A DNA stretch of 64,000 bases from Rhodovulum tesquicola (GCF_024128855.1 NZ_JAMYDV010000007.1:1-64000); one strand, 5' to 3'; shown: positions 46,219-56,815, counted from the first letter of the stretch. Numbers and translations: made by a program. Notes: a model not told the origin generated them from the sequence alone.

Positions 46219-47769
46219 TCAGTCCCCGTTCCGGGCCAGCAGCCGTTTCACCTGTGCCACCAGTTCGGCGCGCGGGGCCTCGAACTGGGCGGGCTGCGAC
46301 TTCCATTCCTCGAGGCTGGCGCTTTCAGCGATCTTCGCGCCCAGCACCAGATCCTTGATCTGGACGACATCGCGCGCGGCCTCGTCGCCGCCCTGGATGA
46401 CGGCCACGGGCGAGCCGCGCCTGTCGGCATATTTCAACTGGTTGCCGAAATTCTTCGGGTTGCCCAGATAGACCTCGGCGCGGATGTCGGCAGCGCGCAA
46501 CTCGCCGACCATCGCCTGGTAATCGGCCATCCGGTCGCGATCCATCACGGTGACGATCACGGGACCCTGCATGGTCTGCCCCGCCCGCCCCTTGGCCCGC
46601 AGCGCAGCCAGCAGCCGGTCGACGCCGATGGACACGCCCGTCGCGGGCACCTTCTGCCCGGTAAAGCGTTCCACGAGGCCATCGTAGCGCCCGCCCCCCG
46701 CGACCGAACCGAACTGCCGCGGACGGCCCTTTTCGTCGAGGATCTCGAAGGTCAGTTCGGCCTCGAAGACGGGGCCGGTGTAGTAGCCGAGGCCGCGGAC
46801 CACGGAGGGGTCGATCACGATGCGGTCGGGGCCGTAGCCTTGGGCTTGCAGCAAGCCTACCATCTGCTCCAATTCATCAGCGCCTTCGATGCCGACTTGC
46901 GATCCAACGACGGCTTTTCGCAGGTTTGCGATGGTGTCCTTGTTGGTGCTCCCTTTAGCAGTCAAGAAACTCAAGACCACACGTGCGTCGTGCGGATCGA
47001 GGCCAACGCCCTCAATGAACGCACCAGACTGATCCTTGCGTCCGGACGTCAGAAGCTCGAACACCCCATCAATGCCGACCTTGTCGAACTTGTCGATAGT
47101 CCGCAGCACGTCTTCAGAGGCTAACTTCTCCACATCTTTTCGGATGACCTCAGAGTACGCCGCCTCGACGGTTCCTCGCAGATCGTCGCCTTCCGGGTAG
47201 GCCTTGTTAAGCCCGATTACATCCAGAACCCCGTTCAGCACCTTCCGGTTGTTCACCCGCACGATGTAGTCGCCGCGCTCGATCCCCACGGCCTCCAGCG
47301 CGTCGGCCAGCATGGCGCAGATCTCGGCATCGGCGGCCACCGTCGCGGCGCCCACCGTATCGGCATCGCATTGATAGAACTGGCGGAACCGGCCCGGCCC
47401 CGGCTTCTCGTTGCGCCAGACCGGCCCCATGGCGTAGCGGCGATAGGGGGTGGGCAGGTCGTTGCGGTATTGCGCGGCGACACGGGCCAAGGGTGCTGTC
47501 AGGTCATAGCGCAGCGCCAGCCAGTCGCCATCCTCCTCCTGCCAGCCGAAGACACCGGCATTGGGGCGGTCGACATCGGGCAGGTACTTGCCCAGCGCGT
47601 CCAGCGTCTCGACCGCCGAGGTTTCCAGCGGATCGAAGCCGTAGCGGTGATAGACCGCGGCGATCCTGTCCAGCATCGCCTTGCGCTCGGTCACGTCCGC
47701 GCCGAAATAGTCGCGAAAGCCCTTGGGCGTTTCGGCCCTTGGGCGCCGGGTTTTGGTATCCTTGGCCAT
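46219..47769 (-). CDS. hisS: HisS, histidyl-tRNA synthetase
   Basis: HisS charges tRNA-His. The 516-residue protein has [10 protein letters not shown] at the N-terminus, class II motif 2 near [27 protein letters not shown] (residues about 108-134), the His-specific [12 protein letters not shown] near 320, motif 3 in [11 protein letters not shown] near 378 and a C-terminal anticodon-binding domain. Codons for about residues 182-305 (46855-47225) are much poorer in G and C than the rest of the gene and the neighbours, as if a segment had been exchanged. The frame is intact. The start at 47769 precedes [17 protein letters not shown]. Confidence 0.95.
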   Translation of the reverse strand: MAKDTKTRRPRAETPKGFRDYFGADVTERKAMLDRIAAVYHRYGFDPLETSAVETLDALGKYLPDVDRPNAGVFGWQEEDGDWLALRYDLTAPLARVAAQYRNDLPTPYRRYAMGPVWRNEKPGPGRFRQFYQCDADTVGAATVAADAEICAMLADALEAVGIERGDYIVRVNNRKVLNGVLDVIGLNKAYPEGDDLRGTVEAAYSEVIRKDVEKLASEDVLRTIDKFDKVGIDGVFELLTSGRKDQSGAFIEGVGLDPHDARVVLSFLTAKGSTNKDTIANLRKAVVGSQVGIEGADELEQMVGLLQAQGYGPDRIVIDPSVVRGLGYYTGPVFEAELTFEILDEKGRPRQFGSVAGGGRYDGLVERFTGQKVPATGVSIGVDRLLAALRAKGRAGQTMQGPVIVTVMDRDRMADYQAMVGELRAADIRAEVYLGNPKNFGNQLKYADRRGSPVAVIQGGDEAARDVVQIKDLVLGAKIAESASLEEWKSQPAQFEAPRAELVAQVKRLLARNGD

Positions 47770-47852
47770 GGCTGTCTCGCCCGTCCCTTGCGCTGTCGCG
47801 CGGGGTCTAGCGGATGGGGGGCGGCGGGGCAAGGTGGCGCAGGAGGACAGGC

Positions 47853-48056
47853 ATGGCCGAGGGATGGGCACTGGAAGAACGGATCGCGCAACTGATCCGC
47901 GAGGTCGAGGACCTGTCCGACGAACTGGCCCGGCGCGGGCGCGAGATCGACCTCTTGCGCCGGCAGGTGGACATGCTGCTGGACCGCGAGGCCGGGCGCG
48001 AGTTCGAGGCGGGCGGCACGGTGCCGCTGGCCGACCAGAAACCGCCGCATTGGTGA
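47853..48056 (+). CDS. SlyX-like coiled-coil protein
   Basis: A 67-residue protein with AGGAGGACAGGC directly upstream of its ATG. It is a heptad-rich coiled coil ([19 protein letters not shown]) ending in [11 protein letters not shown]. The PPHW/PPHY end after a single coiled coil is typical of SlyX family proteins, whose function is unknown. It is divergent from hisS and converges on the glycosyltransferase gene five bases away. Confidence 0.8.
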   Translation: MAEGWALEERIAQLIREVEDLSDELARRGREIDLLRRQVDMLLDREAGREFEAGGTVPLADQKPPHW

Positions 48057-48061
48057 TCGCG

Positions 48062-48907
48062 TCAGGCGTCGGCCCGTCCGCCTTCGCCATCCTTCACGAT
48101 GCCATTGGGGGTGCGTGCCTCGCCGCTCTTGCGGGCGGCGCGGATCATCGCCTTGTGCTGGCGCATCCTGTCCGGGTCAGCATAGCCGCGGGGATGGTCG
48201 AGATGAACCAGCGGCGCGGTAAACCGCAGATGCCGCCCGCGCACGCCTGCATTGTTCAGCCGCACGCCAAGATGCTTGTCACCGCCGCCATATTTGATCG
48301 TCTCGTCATAGCCGTTGATCGCCAGAAGATCGCTGCGCCAGACCGAGGCATTCGCCCCGCACAGCGCCCGGCGGACGGGCGATACCAGGTCGAGGGCCGC
48401 CATGACCGGCACCGGGAAGGGGCGCGTCTTGAGCCAGGTCGACAGCTTGCGGATCGCCCGGTTGCGGCGCAGCCAGCCCCGGTCGAAGACCTGCCCGCTT
48501 TGCACCATCTCGGGCGTCACGCTTGCCGTGGCTTCGGCGTCCAGCCGGATCAGGCTGCCGGTCGAGAATCGTCCGGGCCGGGTCAGGCGCAGATGTCGGG
48601 CCACGAAATCGGGATGGATCATCACGTCGCCGTCGATGAAGACCAACAGCTCGGCGGAGGAACTGGCAATCGCCTTGTTCAGGATCGCGTTCTTCTCGAA
48701 GCCCCGATCCTCGTGCCAGAGGTGACGCAGCGCAAGATCCGGATGGCGCGCGGCGAAGGCGTCGATCACCGCCCGGGTTTCGGGGCCGGATCCGTCATCG
48801 GCGATGCAGATGCCGTCGGGCATGACCCGCTGCATGGCCACCGATTCCAGGCACAGGGCCAGGGAGCGGGGATTGTTGTAGGTCGAGACGATCAGTTCGG
48901 AATGCAT
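48062..48907 (-). CDS. GT2-family glycosyltransferase
   Basis: A 281-residue GT-A fold glycosyltransferase. The N-terminus [20 protein letters not shown] is the nucleotide-sugar binding start. [10 protein letters not shown] near residue 36 carries the first acidic motif, and [14 protein letters not shown] near 88 has the metal-binding DxD-type element. [17 protein letters not shown] and [15 protein letters not shown] near 190-215 resemble the C-terminal part of galactosyltransferase-like GT2 enzymes. It is 79 bases downstream of dnaE on the same strand. The acceptor is unknown. Confidence 0.88.
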   Translation of the reverse strand: MHSELIVSTYNNPRSLALCLESVAMQRVMPDGICIADDGSGPETRAVIDAFAARHPDLALRHLWHEDRGFEKNAILNKAIASSSAELLVFIDGDVMIHPDFVARHLRLTRPGRFSTGSLIRLDAEATASVTPEMVQSGQVFDRGWLRRNRAIRKLSTWLKTRPFPVPVMAALDLVSPVRRALCGANASVWRSDLLAINGYDETIKYGGGDKHLGVRLNNAGVRGRHLRFTAPLVHLDHPRGYADPDRMRQHKAMIRAARKSGEARTPNGIVKDGEGGRADA

Positions 48908-48986
48908 GGGCGCGCGGGCTCGGTCGGTTAACGGGGTTCTAGCGCAGGCCCCTGGCCTCGGCCAGCCCGCAGACCGGGTGCGGCCA

Positions 48987-51900
48987 TCAGAATTCCTCGA
49001 CCAGCGCCACGCCCGGCAGAGATTTCAGCGCACCCTTGACCGCGGGCGTCACCGGATAGGTGCCGCGCAGCCGCAGGCAGCAATCGCGCAGCTGCGTCTC
49101 GCCCTCGACCGTCAATTGCAGGTTCAGCACCCGCAGCCGGATCGGCCCGCCCGCCCTGCCCCGTGGCGCTGCGCCCAACTGGTCCAGCAGGCCGCGCACG
49201 CATTGCGCCGCCTCGGCGGTCTCGATGGTGATTTCCAGCCCCGCCGCGCCCGCATCGGCAATCGCGGAATCCATAGGCTGAACGCCGCGGATCGTCGGAT
49301 CGAACTGGCCCTCGCTGAACCGGCCTTCCAGCGTCGCCACCACCTTGTCGGTGGTCTCGAACACCTTGCGCGCGGCGGCAAGATCGGCCTCTTCGCGCGG
49401 GAACATGGCGACGCCCGCAAGCTGGCCGGTGGGGTCGGACAGGTCCATGCGGAAATAGCGCGTGCCCTTGGCGCTTTTCATCTCGCGCAGGCCCGAGACC
49501 AGCACGCCCACCTTGACGACCGCCCCCCCGCTGCGCTCGGCCGTCTCGCGCGCGGCGGCAAGGCTGAGCACGGACTTGCGCTTCAGCGCCGCCATGTAAT
49601 CGTCCAGCGGATGGCCCGACAGGTAGAAGCCGACCGCCTTGTGTTCCTCGGCCAGCCGCTCGGCGGGCAGCCAGTCGGCAACCGGGGCCAGCCGCGGCTC
49701 GGGCAGGTCGTCGCCCGCCTCGCCGAAAAGCGACACCTGCGCCGAGCCGCGCTGGTCATGGATCGCGGCGGACCAGGCCGACAGCGCATCCAGGCTGTCG
49801 AAGACCCGCCGCCGGTTCGGGTCAAGCTGGTCGAAGGCGCCCGCGCGGGCCAGCATCTCCAGCGGCCGCTTGCCGATGCGTTTCAGATCCACCCGCCGGG
49901 CAAGATCGAAGATCGTGGCAAAGGGCCGGTCGCCGCGCGCCTCGACGATCAGGCGCATCGCCTCGACACCGACATTCTTGAGCGCACCCAGCGCATAGAC
50001 CAACCGCCCCCCGCTGACCGAAAAACCCGCCTGCGAGCGGTTCACGCAGGGCGGCACGATGCCGATGCCCAGCCCGCGGCGGACTTCTTCGGCATAGATG
50101 CCCAGCTTGTCGGTCAGGTGGATATCGCAATTCATCACCCCGGCCATGAACTCGACCGGGTGATTGGCCTTGAGCCAGGCGGTCTGGTAGCTGACCACCG
50201 CATAGGCCGCCGCATGCGACTTGTTGAAGCCGTAATTGGCGAATTTCTCCAGCAGGTCGAAGACCTCGCCCGCCTTCTGCTTGGGCACGCCGTTCGCCAC
50301 CGCGCCCTCGACGAATTTCGGCCGCTCCTTGGCCATTTCCTCGGCGATCTTCTTGCCCATCGCGCGGCGCAACAGGTCGGCGCCGCCAAGCGAATAGCCC
50401 GCCATCACCTGCGCGATCTGCATCACCTGTTCCTGGTAGACGATGATGCCCTGGGTTTCCGCCAGGATGTGGTCGATCGAGGGATGGATCGATTCCAGCG
50501 GCCTGAGCCCGTGCTTGACCTCGCAATAGGCGGGGATGTTCTCCATCGGGCCGGGACGATACAGCGCCACCAGCGCGACGATATCCTCGATGCAGGTGGG
50601 CTTCATCCGGCGCAGCGCGTCCATCATGCCCGAGCTTTCCACTTGGAACACCGCGACCGTGCGGGCGCTGGCGTAAAGCTCGTAGGTCTTCGGATCGTCC
50701 AGCGGGATATGCCCGATATCGTTCTCGGCGCCGGGTTTGGGCTGGTAAAGCGGCGTGCCGTCCGCGCCCTCGTGCAGGGCCCGCCCGCCCGCGCGGATCA
50801 GGTCGATTGCGTTCTGGATGACGGTCAGCGTCTTCAGCCCGAGGAAGTCGAACTTGACCAGCCCCGCCGCCTCGACCCATTTCATGTTGAACTGGGTCGC
50901 GGGCATGTCGGATCGCGGGTCCTGATAGAGCGGCACCAGCTCGTCCAGCGGCCGGTCGCCGATCACCACCCCCGCGGCATGCGTCGAGGCATTGCGGAGC
51001 AACCCCTCGACCTGCTGGCCATAGGTCAGAAGCCGGTCCACCACCTCCTCGACGCGGGCGGCCTCGCGCAGGCGGGGCTCGTCGGCCAGCGCCTTCTCGA
51101 TGCTCACGGGCTTGACCCCCTCGACCGGGATCAGCTTCGACAGCTTGTCGACCTGGCCATAGGGCATCTGCAAAACGCGGCCCACGTCGCGCACGGCGGC
51201 CTTGGACAGAAGCGCGCCGAAGGTGATGATCTGCGCCACCTTCTCGCGGCCATAGCGCTGCTGGACATAGGCGATCACCTCTTCGCGCCGGTCCATGCAG
51301 AAGTCGATGTCGAAATCGGGCATCGACACCCGCTCGGGGTTCAGGAAGCGTTCGAACAGCAGGCTGTAGCGCAACGGATCCAGATCGGTGATCGTCAGCG
51401 CATAGGCCACAAGGCTGCCCGCGCCCGACCCCCGCCCCGGCCCTACCGGGATGCCGTGATCCTTGGCCCATTTGATGAAATCGGCCACGATCAGGAAATA
51501 CCCGGGAAAGCCCATCCCCTCGATGATGCCCAGCTCGAACTCCAGCCGCTTCTCGTACTCCTCCAACGGCGCGGCATGAGGGATCACCGCCAGCCGCGCT
51601 GCAAGACCCTCCCTGGCCTGGCGGCGCAGTTCCTCGACCTCGTCCTCGGCAAAGCGGGGCAGGATCGGCGCGCGCTTGGCCGCCTTGAAGGCACAGCGGC
51701 GCGCGATCTCGACCGTGTTCGCGATCGCCTCGGGCAGGTCGGCGAACAGCGCCGCCATTTCCTCGGGCGACTTGAAATGATGCTGCGGCGTCAGCCGACG
51801 GCGCGGCTCGGCCTGATCGACATAGGCCCCATCCGCGATGCACAGGAGCGCGTCATGGGCCTCGAACATCTCGGACTTCGGGAAATGCACGTCATTGGTC

Positions 51901-52523
51901 GCGACCAGCGGCAGGTCCATCGCATAGGCGATCTCGACATGGCCGCGCTCGGTCGCCGCCTCGGCCTCGGTCAGCCGTCCGCCCGCGCCCGGATGGCGCT
52001 GCAACTCGACATAAAGCCGCCCAGGAAAGGCGCGCGCCAGCCGTGCCGCCAGCGCCTCGGCCTTGCCCCGCTGACCGGCCCGCAGGAACCGCCCCAACGG
52101 CCCGTCCGGCCCGCCGGTCAGACAGATCAGCCCGGCCGCATGCGCCTCCAGTTCCTCTTGCGTGACCTGCGGCAGCTGCCCCGCCTTGCCCAGGTACAGG
52201 CAGGAATTCAGCTTCATCAGGTTGCCATAGCCCGCCTCGTTCTGCGCCAGCAGCACGACCGGCGCAGGCGGGCGCGGCCGTTCGCCGGGGGCAACCGGAT
52301 CATGGGCAAGGTCGATCTGGCAGCCCAGGATCGGCTGGATGCCCGCGCCCGTCGCCAGAACCGAGAATTCCAGCGCGGCGAACATGTTGTTGGTATCGGT
52401 CACGGCCACGGCGGGCATGCCTGCCGCCTTGCACAGGTCGGGCAGCGTCTTCAGCCGCACCGCCCCCTCGAGCAGCGAGTATTCGGTATGCAGTCGAAGA
52501 TGGATGAATCGCGGCGCAGCCAT
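48987..52523 (-). CDS. dnaE: DnaE, DNA polymerase III alpha subunit
   Basis: DnaE is the replicative polymerase subunit. The 1,178-residue protein has an N-terminal PHP domain (FIHLRLHTEYSLLEGAV), the palm with the catalytic MPDFDIDFCMDRRE near residue 400, and conserved KFDFLGLKTLTVI near 550. GFNKSHAAAYAVVSYQTAW follows near 770, with helix-hairpin-helix and OB domains after that (FFLSGHPLDDY near 970; GVLVSGLREMKSAKGTRYFRM near 1005). Length and order are normal for DnaE1. The start fits the family, with the ATG at 52523. Confidence 0.96.
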   Translation of the reverse strand: MAAPRFIHLRLHTEYSLLEGAVRLKTLPDLCKAAGMPAVAVTDTNNMFAALEFSVLATGAGIQPILGCQIDLAHDPVAPGERPRPPAPVVLLAQNEAGYGNLMKLNSCLYLGKAGQLPQVTQEELEAHAAGLICLTGGPDGPLGRFLRAGQRGKAEALAARLARAFPGRLYVELQRHPGAGGRLTEAEAATERGHVEIAYAMDLPLVATNDVHFPKSEMFEAHDALLCIADGAYVDQAEPRRRLTPQHHFKSPEEMAALFADLPEAIANTVEIARRCAFKAAKRAPILPRFAEDEVEELRRQAREGLAARLAVIPHAAPLEEYEKRLEFELGIIEGMGFPGYFLIVADFIKWAKDHGIPVGPGRGSGAGSLVAYALTITDLDPLRYSLLFERFLNPERVSMPDFDIDFCMDRREEVIAYVQQRYGREKVAQIITFGALLSKAAVRDVGRVLQMPYGQVDKLSKLIPVEGVKPVSIEKALADEPRLREAARVEEVVDRLLTYGQQVEGLLRNASTHAAGVVIGDRPLDELVPLYQDPRSDMPATQFNMKWVEAAGLVKFDFLGLKTLTVIQNAIDLIRAGGRALHEGADGTPLYQPKPGAENDIGHIPLDDPKTYELYASARTVAVFQVESSGMMDALRRMKPTCIEDIVALVALYRPGPMENIPAYCEVKHGLRPLESIHPSIDHILAETQGIIVYQEQVMQIAQVMAGYSLGGADLLRRAMGKKIAEEMAKERPKFVEGAVANGVPKQKAGEVFDLLEKFANYGFNKSHAAAYAVVSYQTAWLKANHPVEFMAGVMNCDIHLTDKLGIYAEEVRRGLGIGIVPPCVNRSQAGFSVSGGRLVYALGALKNVGVEAMRLIVEARGDRPFATIFDLARRVDLKRIGKRPLEMLARAGAFDQLDPNRRRVFDSLDALSAWSAAIHDQRGSAQVSLFGEAGDDLPEPRLAPVADWLPAERLAEEHKAVGFYLSGHPLDDYMAALKRKSVLSLAAARETAERSGGAVVKVGVLVSGLREMKSAKGTRYFRMDLSDPTGQLAGVAMFPREEADLAAARKVFETTDKVVATLEGRFSEGQFDPTIRGVQPMDSAIADAGAAGLEITIETAEAAQCVRGLLDQLGAAPRGRAGGPIRLRVLNLQLTVEGETQLRDCCLRLRGTYPVTPAVKGALKSLPGVALVEEF

Positions 52524-52697
52524 TGCGCGACCCTAGCCCCCGCACCGCCCGCCGAAAAGCCCGCACCGCATCTTCTTCTGGCCTTAAATATCCCCGCGCG
52601 GAGCGCGCGCCCGGCATCGCCGGGCGCCACGCCCAACCCCGGGCAAGCGGGGCGCAAGCCCCGCGCGGTCCCCGGGGCGGGAGCGCCCCCCGCCCGC

Positions 52698-53057
52698 TCA
52701 GACCGCGCCTTCCACCAGCTCGATCCGGTTGCCGAACGGATCGTCGATACAGACCCGGCGCGGCCCCGGCAGGCGGTCATCCCGGCGCAGGTCGAGCCCG
52801 GCCCGCTCCAGCCGCTCGGCCAGCGCATCGAGCTTGCGCACCATCAGCGCCGGATGCGCCTTGCGCGCCGGGCGAAAGCCGGGCTCGACGCCCAGCCGGA
52901 TCCGCAACTCTCCGCGGCGGAACCACAGCTCGTCCGGGGGCGCGCCGGGGCCCTCCTCCTCGTCGAGGCCAAGCAAGTCGCCATAGAACGCGCGCGCCTC
53001 GGCCGCGCCGCCCTGGGGCATCGCAAGCTGGACATGGTGCAGGGCGTGGGGGAACAT
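52698..53057 (-). CDS. VOC/glyoxalase-like protein
   Basis: A 119-residue single-domain VOC (glyoxalase/bleomycin-resistance) protein. It starts FPHALHHVQLAMPQGGAAEARAFYGDLLGL with a His metal ligand, and ends DDPFGNRIELVEG with the Glu ligand, as in this fold. ELWFRRGELRIRLGVE lies near 45. The substrate cannot be deduced. It stands alone between dnaE and the divergent ABC transporter. Confidence 0.88.
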   Translation of the reverse strand: MFPHALHHVQLAMPQGGAAEARAFYGDLLGLDEEEGPGAPPDELWFRRGELRIRLGVEPGFRPARKAHPALMVRKLDALAERLERAGLDLRRDDRLPGPRRVCIDDPFGNRIELVEGAV

Positions 53058-53267
53058 CCGCCTCCTCCTGTGGCCGCCCTGTCAGGCTAGGCCGCGGCGC
53101 CGCCGCGGTCAAAGGCCCGTGCGTCGCGCCACCGCAAATGGGCATTTTTCAGGCATTTGCCTGCAAACCGTGCCCGCCCCCGCCTTGCGCGGCCCGAGAC
53201 CGTTGCAGCCGCGCAGGCGGGCGGTCTAGAAGCGATGGACGGAGAACGGCCGCGGAGAGACCGCCGG

Positions 53268-54788
53268 GTGAAAGCGCTTCTGACAGTCGAGGGCCTGACC
53301 AAGGCCTATCCCGGGGTGGTCGCCAATGATCGCGTCGATTTCGACATCGCCGAGGGCGAGATTCACGCGCTTCTGGGCGAGAACGGCGCGGGCAAGTCCA
53401 CGCTGGTCAAGATGATCTATGGCCTCGCCCAGCCCGATGCCGGCCGCATGACCCTGCGCGGTCAGCCTTATGCCCCTGCCGGTCCCGGCGCCGCGCGCGC
53501 CTCGGGCGTGGCGCTGGTGTTCCAGCATTTCAGCCTGTTCGACGCGCTGAGCGTCGCCGAGAACATCGCGCTGGGGATGGAGACCCCGCCGCCGATGCGT
53601 CGGCTCGCCGCCCGCATCCGCGAGGTCAGCGAAACCTACGGCCTGCCGCTGACACCCGACCGGCTGGTGGGCGGCCTGTCCGCGGGCGAACGCCAGCGGG
53701 TCGAGATCATCCGCTGCCTGTTGCAGGATCCGCGCCTGCTGATCATGGACGAACCGACCAGCGTGCTGACCCCGCAGGAGGTTGCGATCCTGTTCGCCAC
53801 GCTGCGGAAACTGGCCGCCGAAGGCACCGCGATCCTCTATATCTCGCACAAGCTCGAGGAAATCCGCTCGCTTTGCGACCGGGCGACGATCCTGCGCCGC
53901 GGCCGCGTCGTCGAAAGCTGCAACCCGCGCGAGAAGACCGCCGCGGACCTCGCCGAGATGATGGTGGGGGCGAAACTGACCGCCCCGTCGCGGGCGGGCG
54001 GCAATCCGGGCGGCGTCGTGCTGGAGGTGTCGGGGCTGTCCCTGCCATCGGCAAACCCCTTCGGCACGTCCTTGCGCGACGTCTCGTTTTCCGTCCGGGC
54101 GGGCGAGATCCTCGGCATCGGCGGGGTGGCGGGCAACGGCCAGGACGAATTGCTGGACGCGCTGTCGGGCGAGGCCGCCGTCGCCGCCGGTGCGGTCCGG
54201 CTCCGGGGCCAGCCGATCGGCGCGCTCGGCCCCGGCCCCCGGCGCCGCGTCGCCGTGCTGGCCGCGCCCGAGGAACGGCTGGGCCATGCCGCAGCCCCCG
54301 ACATGAGCCTGACCGAGAACGCCATGCTGACGGCGGCGATCCGCGAGGGGCTGGCGGCGCGGGGTTTTCTGAAATGGCCCGCCGCGAAGGCCTTTGCCGA
54401 GAGGGTCATCGCGGCCTTCGACGTGCGCACCCCCGGCCCCGGCAATGCCGCGCGCTCGCTGTCGGGCGGCAACCTGCAGAAATTCGTGATTGGGCGCGAG
54501 GTCTTGCAGCGTCCCGAGGTGCTGGTCGTGAACCAGCCGACCTGGGGCGTGGATGCGTCCGCCGCCGCGGCGATCCGGCAGGCGCTGCTGGATCTGGCCG
54601 CATCGGGGACAGCGGTGATCGTCATCAGCCAGGATCTGGACGAGCTGATGGAGATCTCGGACCGCTTCGCCGCGCTGAACGAGGGCCGCCTGTCGCCGCC
54701 CCGCCCGGCGCAGGGGCTGACGCTGGAGGAAATCGGGCTGATGCTGGGTGGCGCCCATGACATGGAGGTGGCGCATGTGGCCGAGTGA
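53268..54788 (+). CDS. BMP-type ABC transporter, ATP-binding protein
   Basis: A sugar/nucleoside-type ABC ATPase with two nucleotide-binding domains (506 residues). The first has LLGENGAGKSTLVK near residue 34, signature GLSAGERQRVEI near 138 and LLIMDEPTSVLTP near 155. The second has GVAGNGQDELLDAL near 285 and SLSGGNLQKF near 395, with the usual degenerate P-loop. GTG at 53268 is chosen because GGAGAG lies eight bases upstream and the family begins at LTVEGLTKAYPG. It leads a four-gene operon for uptake of purine nucleosides or similar compounds. Confidence 0.92.
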   Translation: MKALLTVEGLTKAYPGVVANDRVDFDIAEGEIHALLGENGAGKSTLVKMIYGLAQPDAGRMTLRGQPYAPAGPGAARASGVALVFQHFSLFDALSVAENIALGMETPPPMRRLAARIREVSETYGLPLTPDRLVGGLSAGERQRVEIIRCLLQDPRLLIMDEPTSVLTPQEVAILFATLRKLAAEGTAILYISHKLEEIRSLCDRATILRRGRVVESCNPREKTAADLAEMMVGAKLTAPSRAGGNPGGVVLEVSGLSLPSANPFGTSLRDVSFSVRAGEILGIGGVAGNGQDELLDALSGEAAVAAGAVRLRGQPIGALGPGPRRRVAVLAAPEERLGHAAAPDMSLTENAMLTAAIREGLAARGFLKWPAAKAFAERVIAAFDVRTPGPGNAARSLSGGNLQKFVIGREVLQRPEVLVVNQPTWGVDASAAAAIRQALLDLAASGTAVIVISQDLDELMEISDRFAALNEGRLSPPRPAQGLTLEEIGLMLGGAHDMEVAHVAE

Positions 54789-54797
54789 GGAGCAGCC

Positions 54798-55883
54798 ATG
54801 ATCCGCCTTGAGAAACGCCCCCAGCCCTCGCGGGCCTGGACCGTGGCAACGCCGCTGCTGGCCGTGGCGCTGACCATGGTGGCGGGCGGGCTGATGTTCG
54901 CCCTTCTGGGCAAGGATCCGGTCGTGGCGATCCGCACGATCTTCTGGGATCCGTTGTTTCACGAGCAGTTCGCCAGCTATTCGCGCCCGCAATTGCTGGT
55001 CAAGGCGGGGCCGCTGATCCTGATCGCCACGGGTCTGTCGCTGGGCTTTCGCGCGGGCATCTGGAATATCGGGGCCGAGGGGCAATACATCATGGGCGCG
55101 CTTGCGGGCGCTGGCGTGGCGCTGGCACTTTACCCGCTGGATGCGTGGTTCCTGTTCCCGCTGATGGTGCTGGCCGGGGCGCTGGGCGGCTGGGCCTGGG
55201 CGATGATCCCGGCGATCCTCAAGACGCGGTTCCGGACCAACGAGATCCTCGTCTCGCTGCTGCTGGTCTATGTCGCCGAGCAGGTGCTGGCCTCGATGGC
55301 GCTGGGGCTGATGAAGAATCCCGAGGGTGGCGGTTTTCCGGGCAGCCGCAACCTTCAGCACTACCCCGCCGCGGCCAATACCGAACTGATCGCGGGCACC
55401 GGGATGCATTGGGGCGTGGCCGCCGCCTTCATCGCGGTGATCGCGGCCTATGTGCTGCTGACCCGGCATATCCTGGGCTTCCAGATCCGGCTGGCGGGCC
55501 AGAGCCCGCGCGCCGCGCGCTTTGCGGGCGTCAACCCGAACGCGCTGGTGGTGATCTGCCTTGGCCTGTCGGGGGCGCTTGCGGGGCTTGCGGGGATGTT
55601 CGAGGTGGCGGGACCGGCCGGGCGGGTCAATATCGGCTTCAACCAGGGCTATGGCTTCACCGCGATCATCGTGGCCTTCCTGGGGCGCCTGCACCCGGTC
55701 GGGATCCTGCTGGCGGGGCTTCTGATGGCGCTGACCTATATCGGCGGCGAGCTTGCACAATTCATGCTCGGCATCCCGTCCGCCGCGATCCAGGCCTTTC
55801 AGGGCATGTTGCTGTTCTTCCTTCTGGGGGTCGATGTCTTGTCCAATTACCGCATTCGCCTTGGCCGGCGGAGGATCGCCTGA
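54798..55883 (+). CDS. BMP-type ABC transporter permease 1
   Basis: A 361-residue inner-membrane permease of the BPD_transp_2 family, with about nine to ten hydrophobic segments. LSLGFRAGIWNIGAEGQYIMGAL near residue 80, FRTNEILVSLLLVYVA near 145 and RLAGQSPRAARFAGVNP near 230 are the conserved blocks that face the ATPase. AGGAGC precedes the ATG. Its stop overlaps the next start (TGATG). Confidence 0.93.
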   Translation: MIRLEKRPQPSRAWTVATPLLAVALTMVAGGLMFALLGKDPVVAIRTIFWDPLFHEQFASYSRPQLLVKAGPLILIATGLSLGFRAGIWNIGAEGQYIMGALAGAGVALALYPLDAWFLFPLMVLAGALGGWAWAMIPAILKTRFRTNEILVSLLLVYVAEQVLASMALGLMKNPEGGGFPGSRNLQHYPAAANTELIAGTGMHWGVAAAFIAVIAAYVLLTRHILGFQIRLAGQSPRAARFAGVNPNALVVICLGLSGALAGLAGMFEVAGPAGRVNIGFNQGYGFTAIIVAFLGRLHPVGILLAGLLMALTYIGGELAQFMLGIPSAAIQAFQGMLLFFLLGVDVLSNYRIRLGRRRIA

Positions 55884-56815
55884 TGGATCTGGGCGCGATC
55901 AATCCGGCGGTGCTGGCGGCCTCGCTGATGGTGGCGGCGACGCCGATCCTGCTGGCCGCGATCGGCGAGTTGGTGGTCGAGAAATCCGGCGTGCTGAACC
56001 TGGGCGTCGAGGGCATGATGATCACCGGGGCAATTGTCGGCTTTGCCATCGCGGTCGAGACCGGCAACCCGGCGCTGGGTTTTCTGGCGGCGATGGCCGG
56101 AGGGGCGGCGCTGTCGCTGGTCTTCGGGATCCTCACGCAGGTGCTGATGTCGAACCAGGTGGCGACGGGGCTTGCGCTGACGCTGTTCGGGCTGGGGTTT
56201 TCAGCGCTGATCGGGCAGGGCTATGTCGGCGTCAAGCCGCCCGCCCTGGCGAAGCCGGATCTGGGTCCGCTGGCCGATATTCCGGTGCTGGGCCGTGTCC
56301 TGTTCTCGCATGACCTGATCGTCTATCTCGGCCTTGCGCTGGTGGTCGCGGTCTGGGCCTTCCTGCGCTTCACGCGCCCCGGGCTGATCCTGCGTGCGGT
56401 GGGCGAGAACCACGATGCCGCGCATGCGCTGGGCTACAAGGTCGTGCGCATCCGGCTGGCCGCCATCGCCTTTGGCGGCGCCTGTGCGGGTCTGGGGGGG
56501 GCCTATCTCAGCCTGATGCGCGTGCCGCAATGGACCGAGGGCATGACCGCGGGCGCGGGCTGGATCGCGCTGGCGATCGTGGTCTTCGCCAGTTGGCGGG
56601 CAGGACGGGTGCTGCTGGGTGCCTATCTTTTCGGCGGCGTCGCGGTGCTGCAACTGAACCTTCAGGCTGCCGGGCTTGCCGTGCCGGTCGAGCTCTTGTC
56701 GGCCTCGCCCTATCTGGTAACGATCCTCGTGCTCGTCATCATCTCGGCCGACCGGGGCCGCGCAGCGCTGAACGCGCCCGCCTCGCTGGGACGGGTTTTC
56801 CACGCCTCGAGTTGA
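55883..56815 (+). CDS. BMP-type ABC transporter permease 2
   Basis: The second, shorter permease (310 residues) of the heterodimeric channel. VVEKSGVLNLGVEGMMITGA near residue 32, MSNQVATGLALTLFG near 90 and LRAVGENHDAAHALGYKVVRIR near 175 match the YufQ-type family. It begins one base before the end of permease 1. The substrate-binding protein follows after 55 bases. Confidence 0.93.
   Translation: MDLGAINPAVLAASLMVAATPILLAAIGELVVEKSGVLNLGVEGMMITGAIVGFAIAVETGNPALGFLAAMAGGAALSLVFGILTQVLMSNQVATGLALTLFGLGFSALIGQGYVGVKPPALAKPDLGPLADIPVLGRVLFSHDLIVYLGLALVVAVWAFLRFTRPGLILRAVGENHDAAHALGYKVVRIRLAAIAFGGACAGLGGAYLSLMRVPQWTEGMTAGAGWIALAIVVFASWRAGRVLLGAYLFGGVAVLQLNLQAAGLAVPVELLSASPYLVTILVLVIISADRGRAALNAPASLGRVFHASS

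Noticed and set aside
41560-53090. Very long open frames opposite nrdJ (788 codons) and opposite dnaE (1,394 codons)
   Set aside because: These are shadow frames common in GC-rich DNA. The opposite strands encode clear NrdJ and DnaE proteins, and the shadows show low-complexity His/Arg/Gly-rich composition without motifs.
53226-55760. An 844-codon frame opposite the ABC transporter genes
   Set aside because: Shadow of the ATPase and permease genes; it has no recognisable domain and no plausible start.
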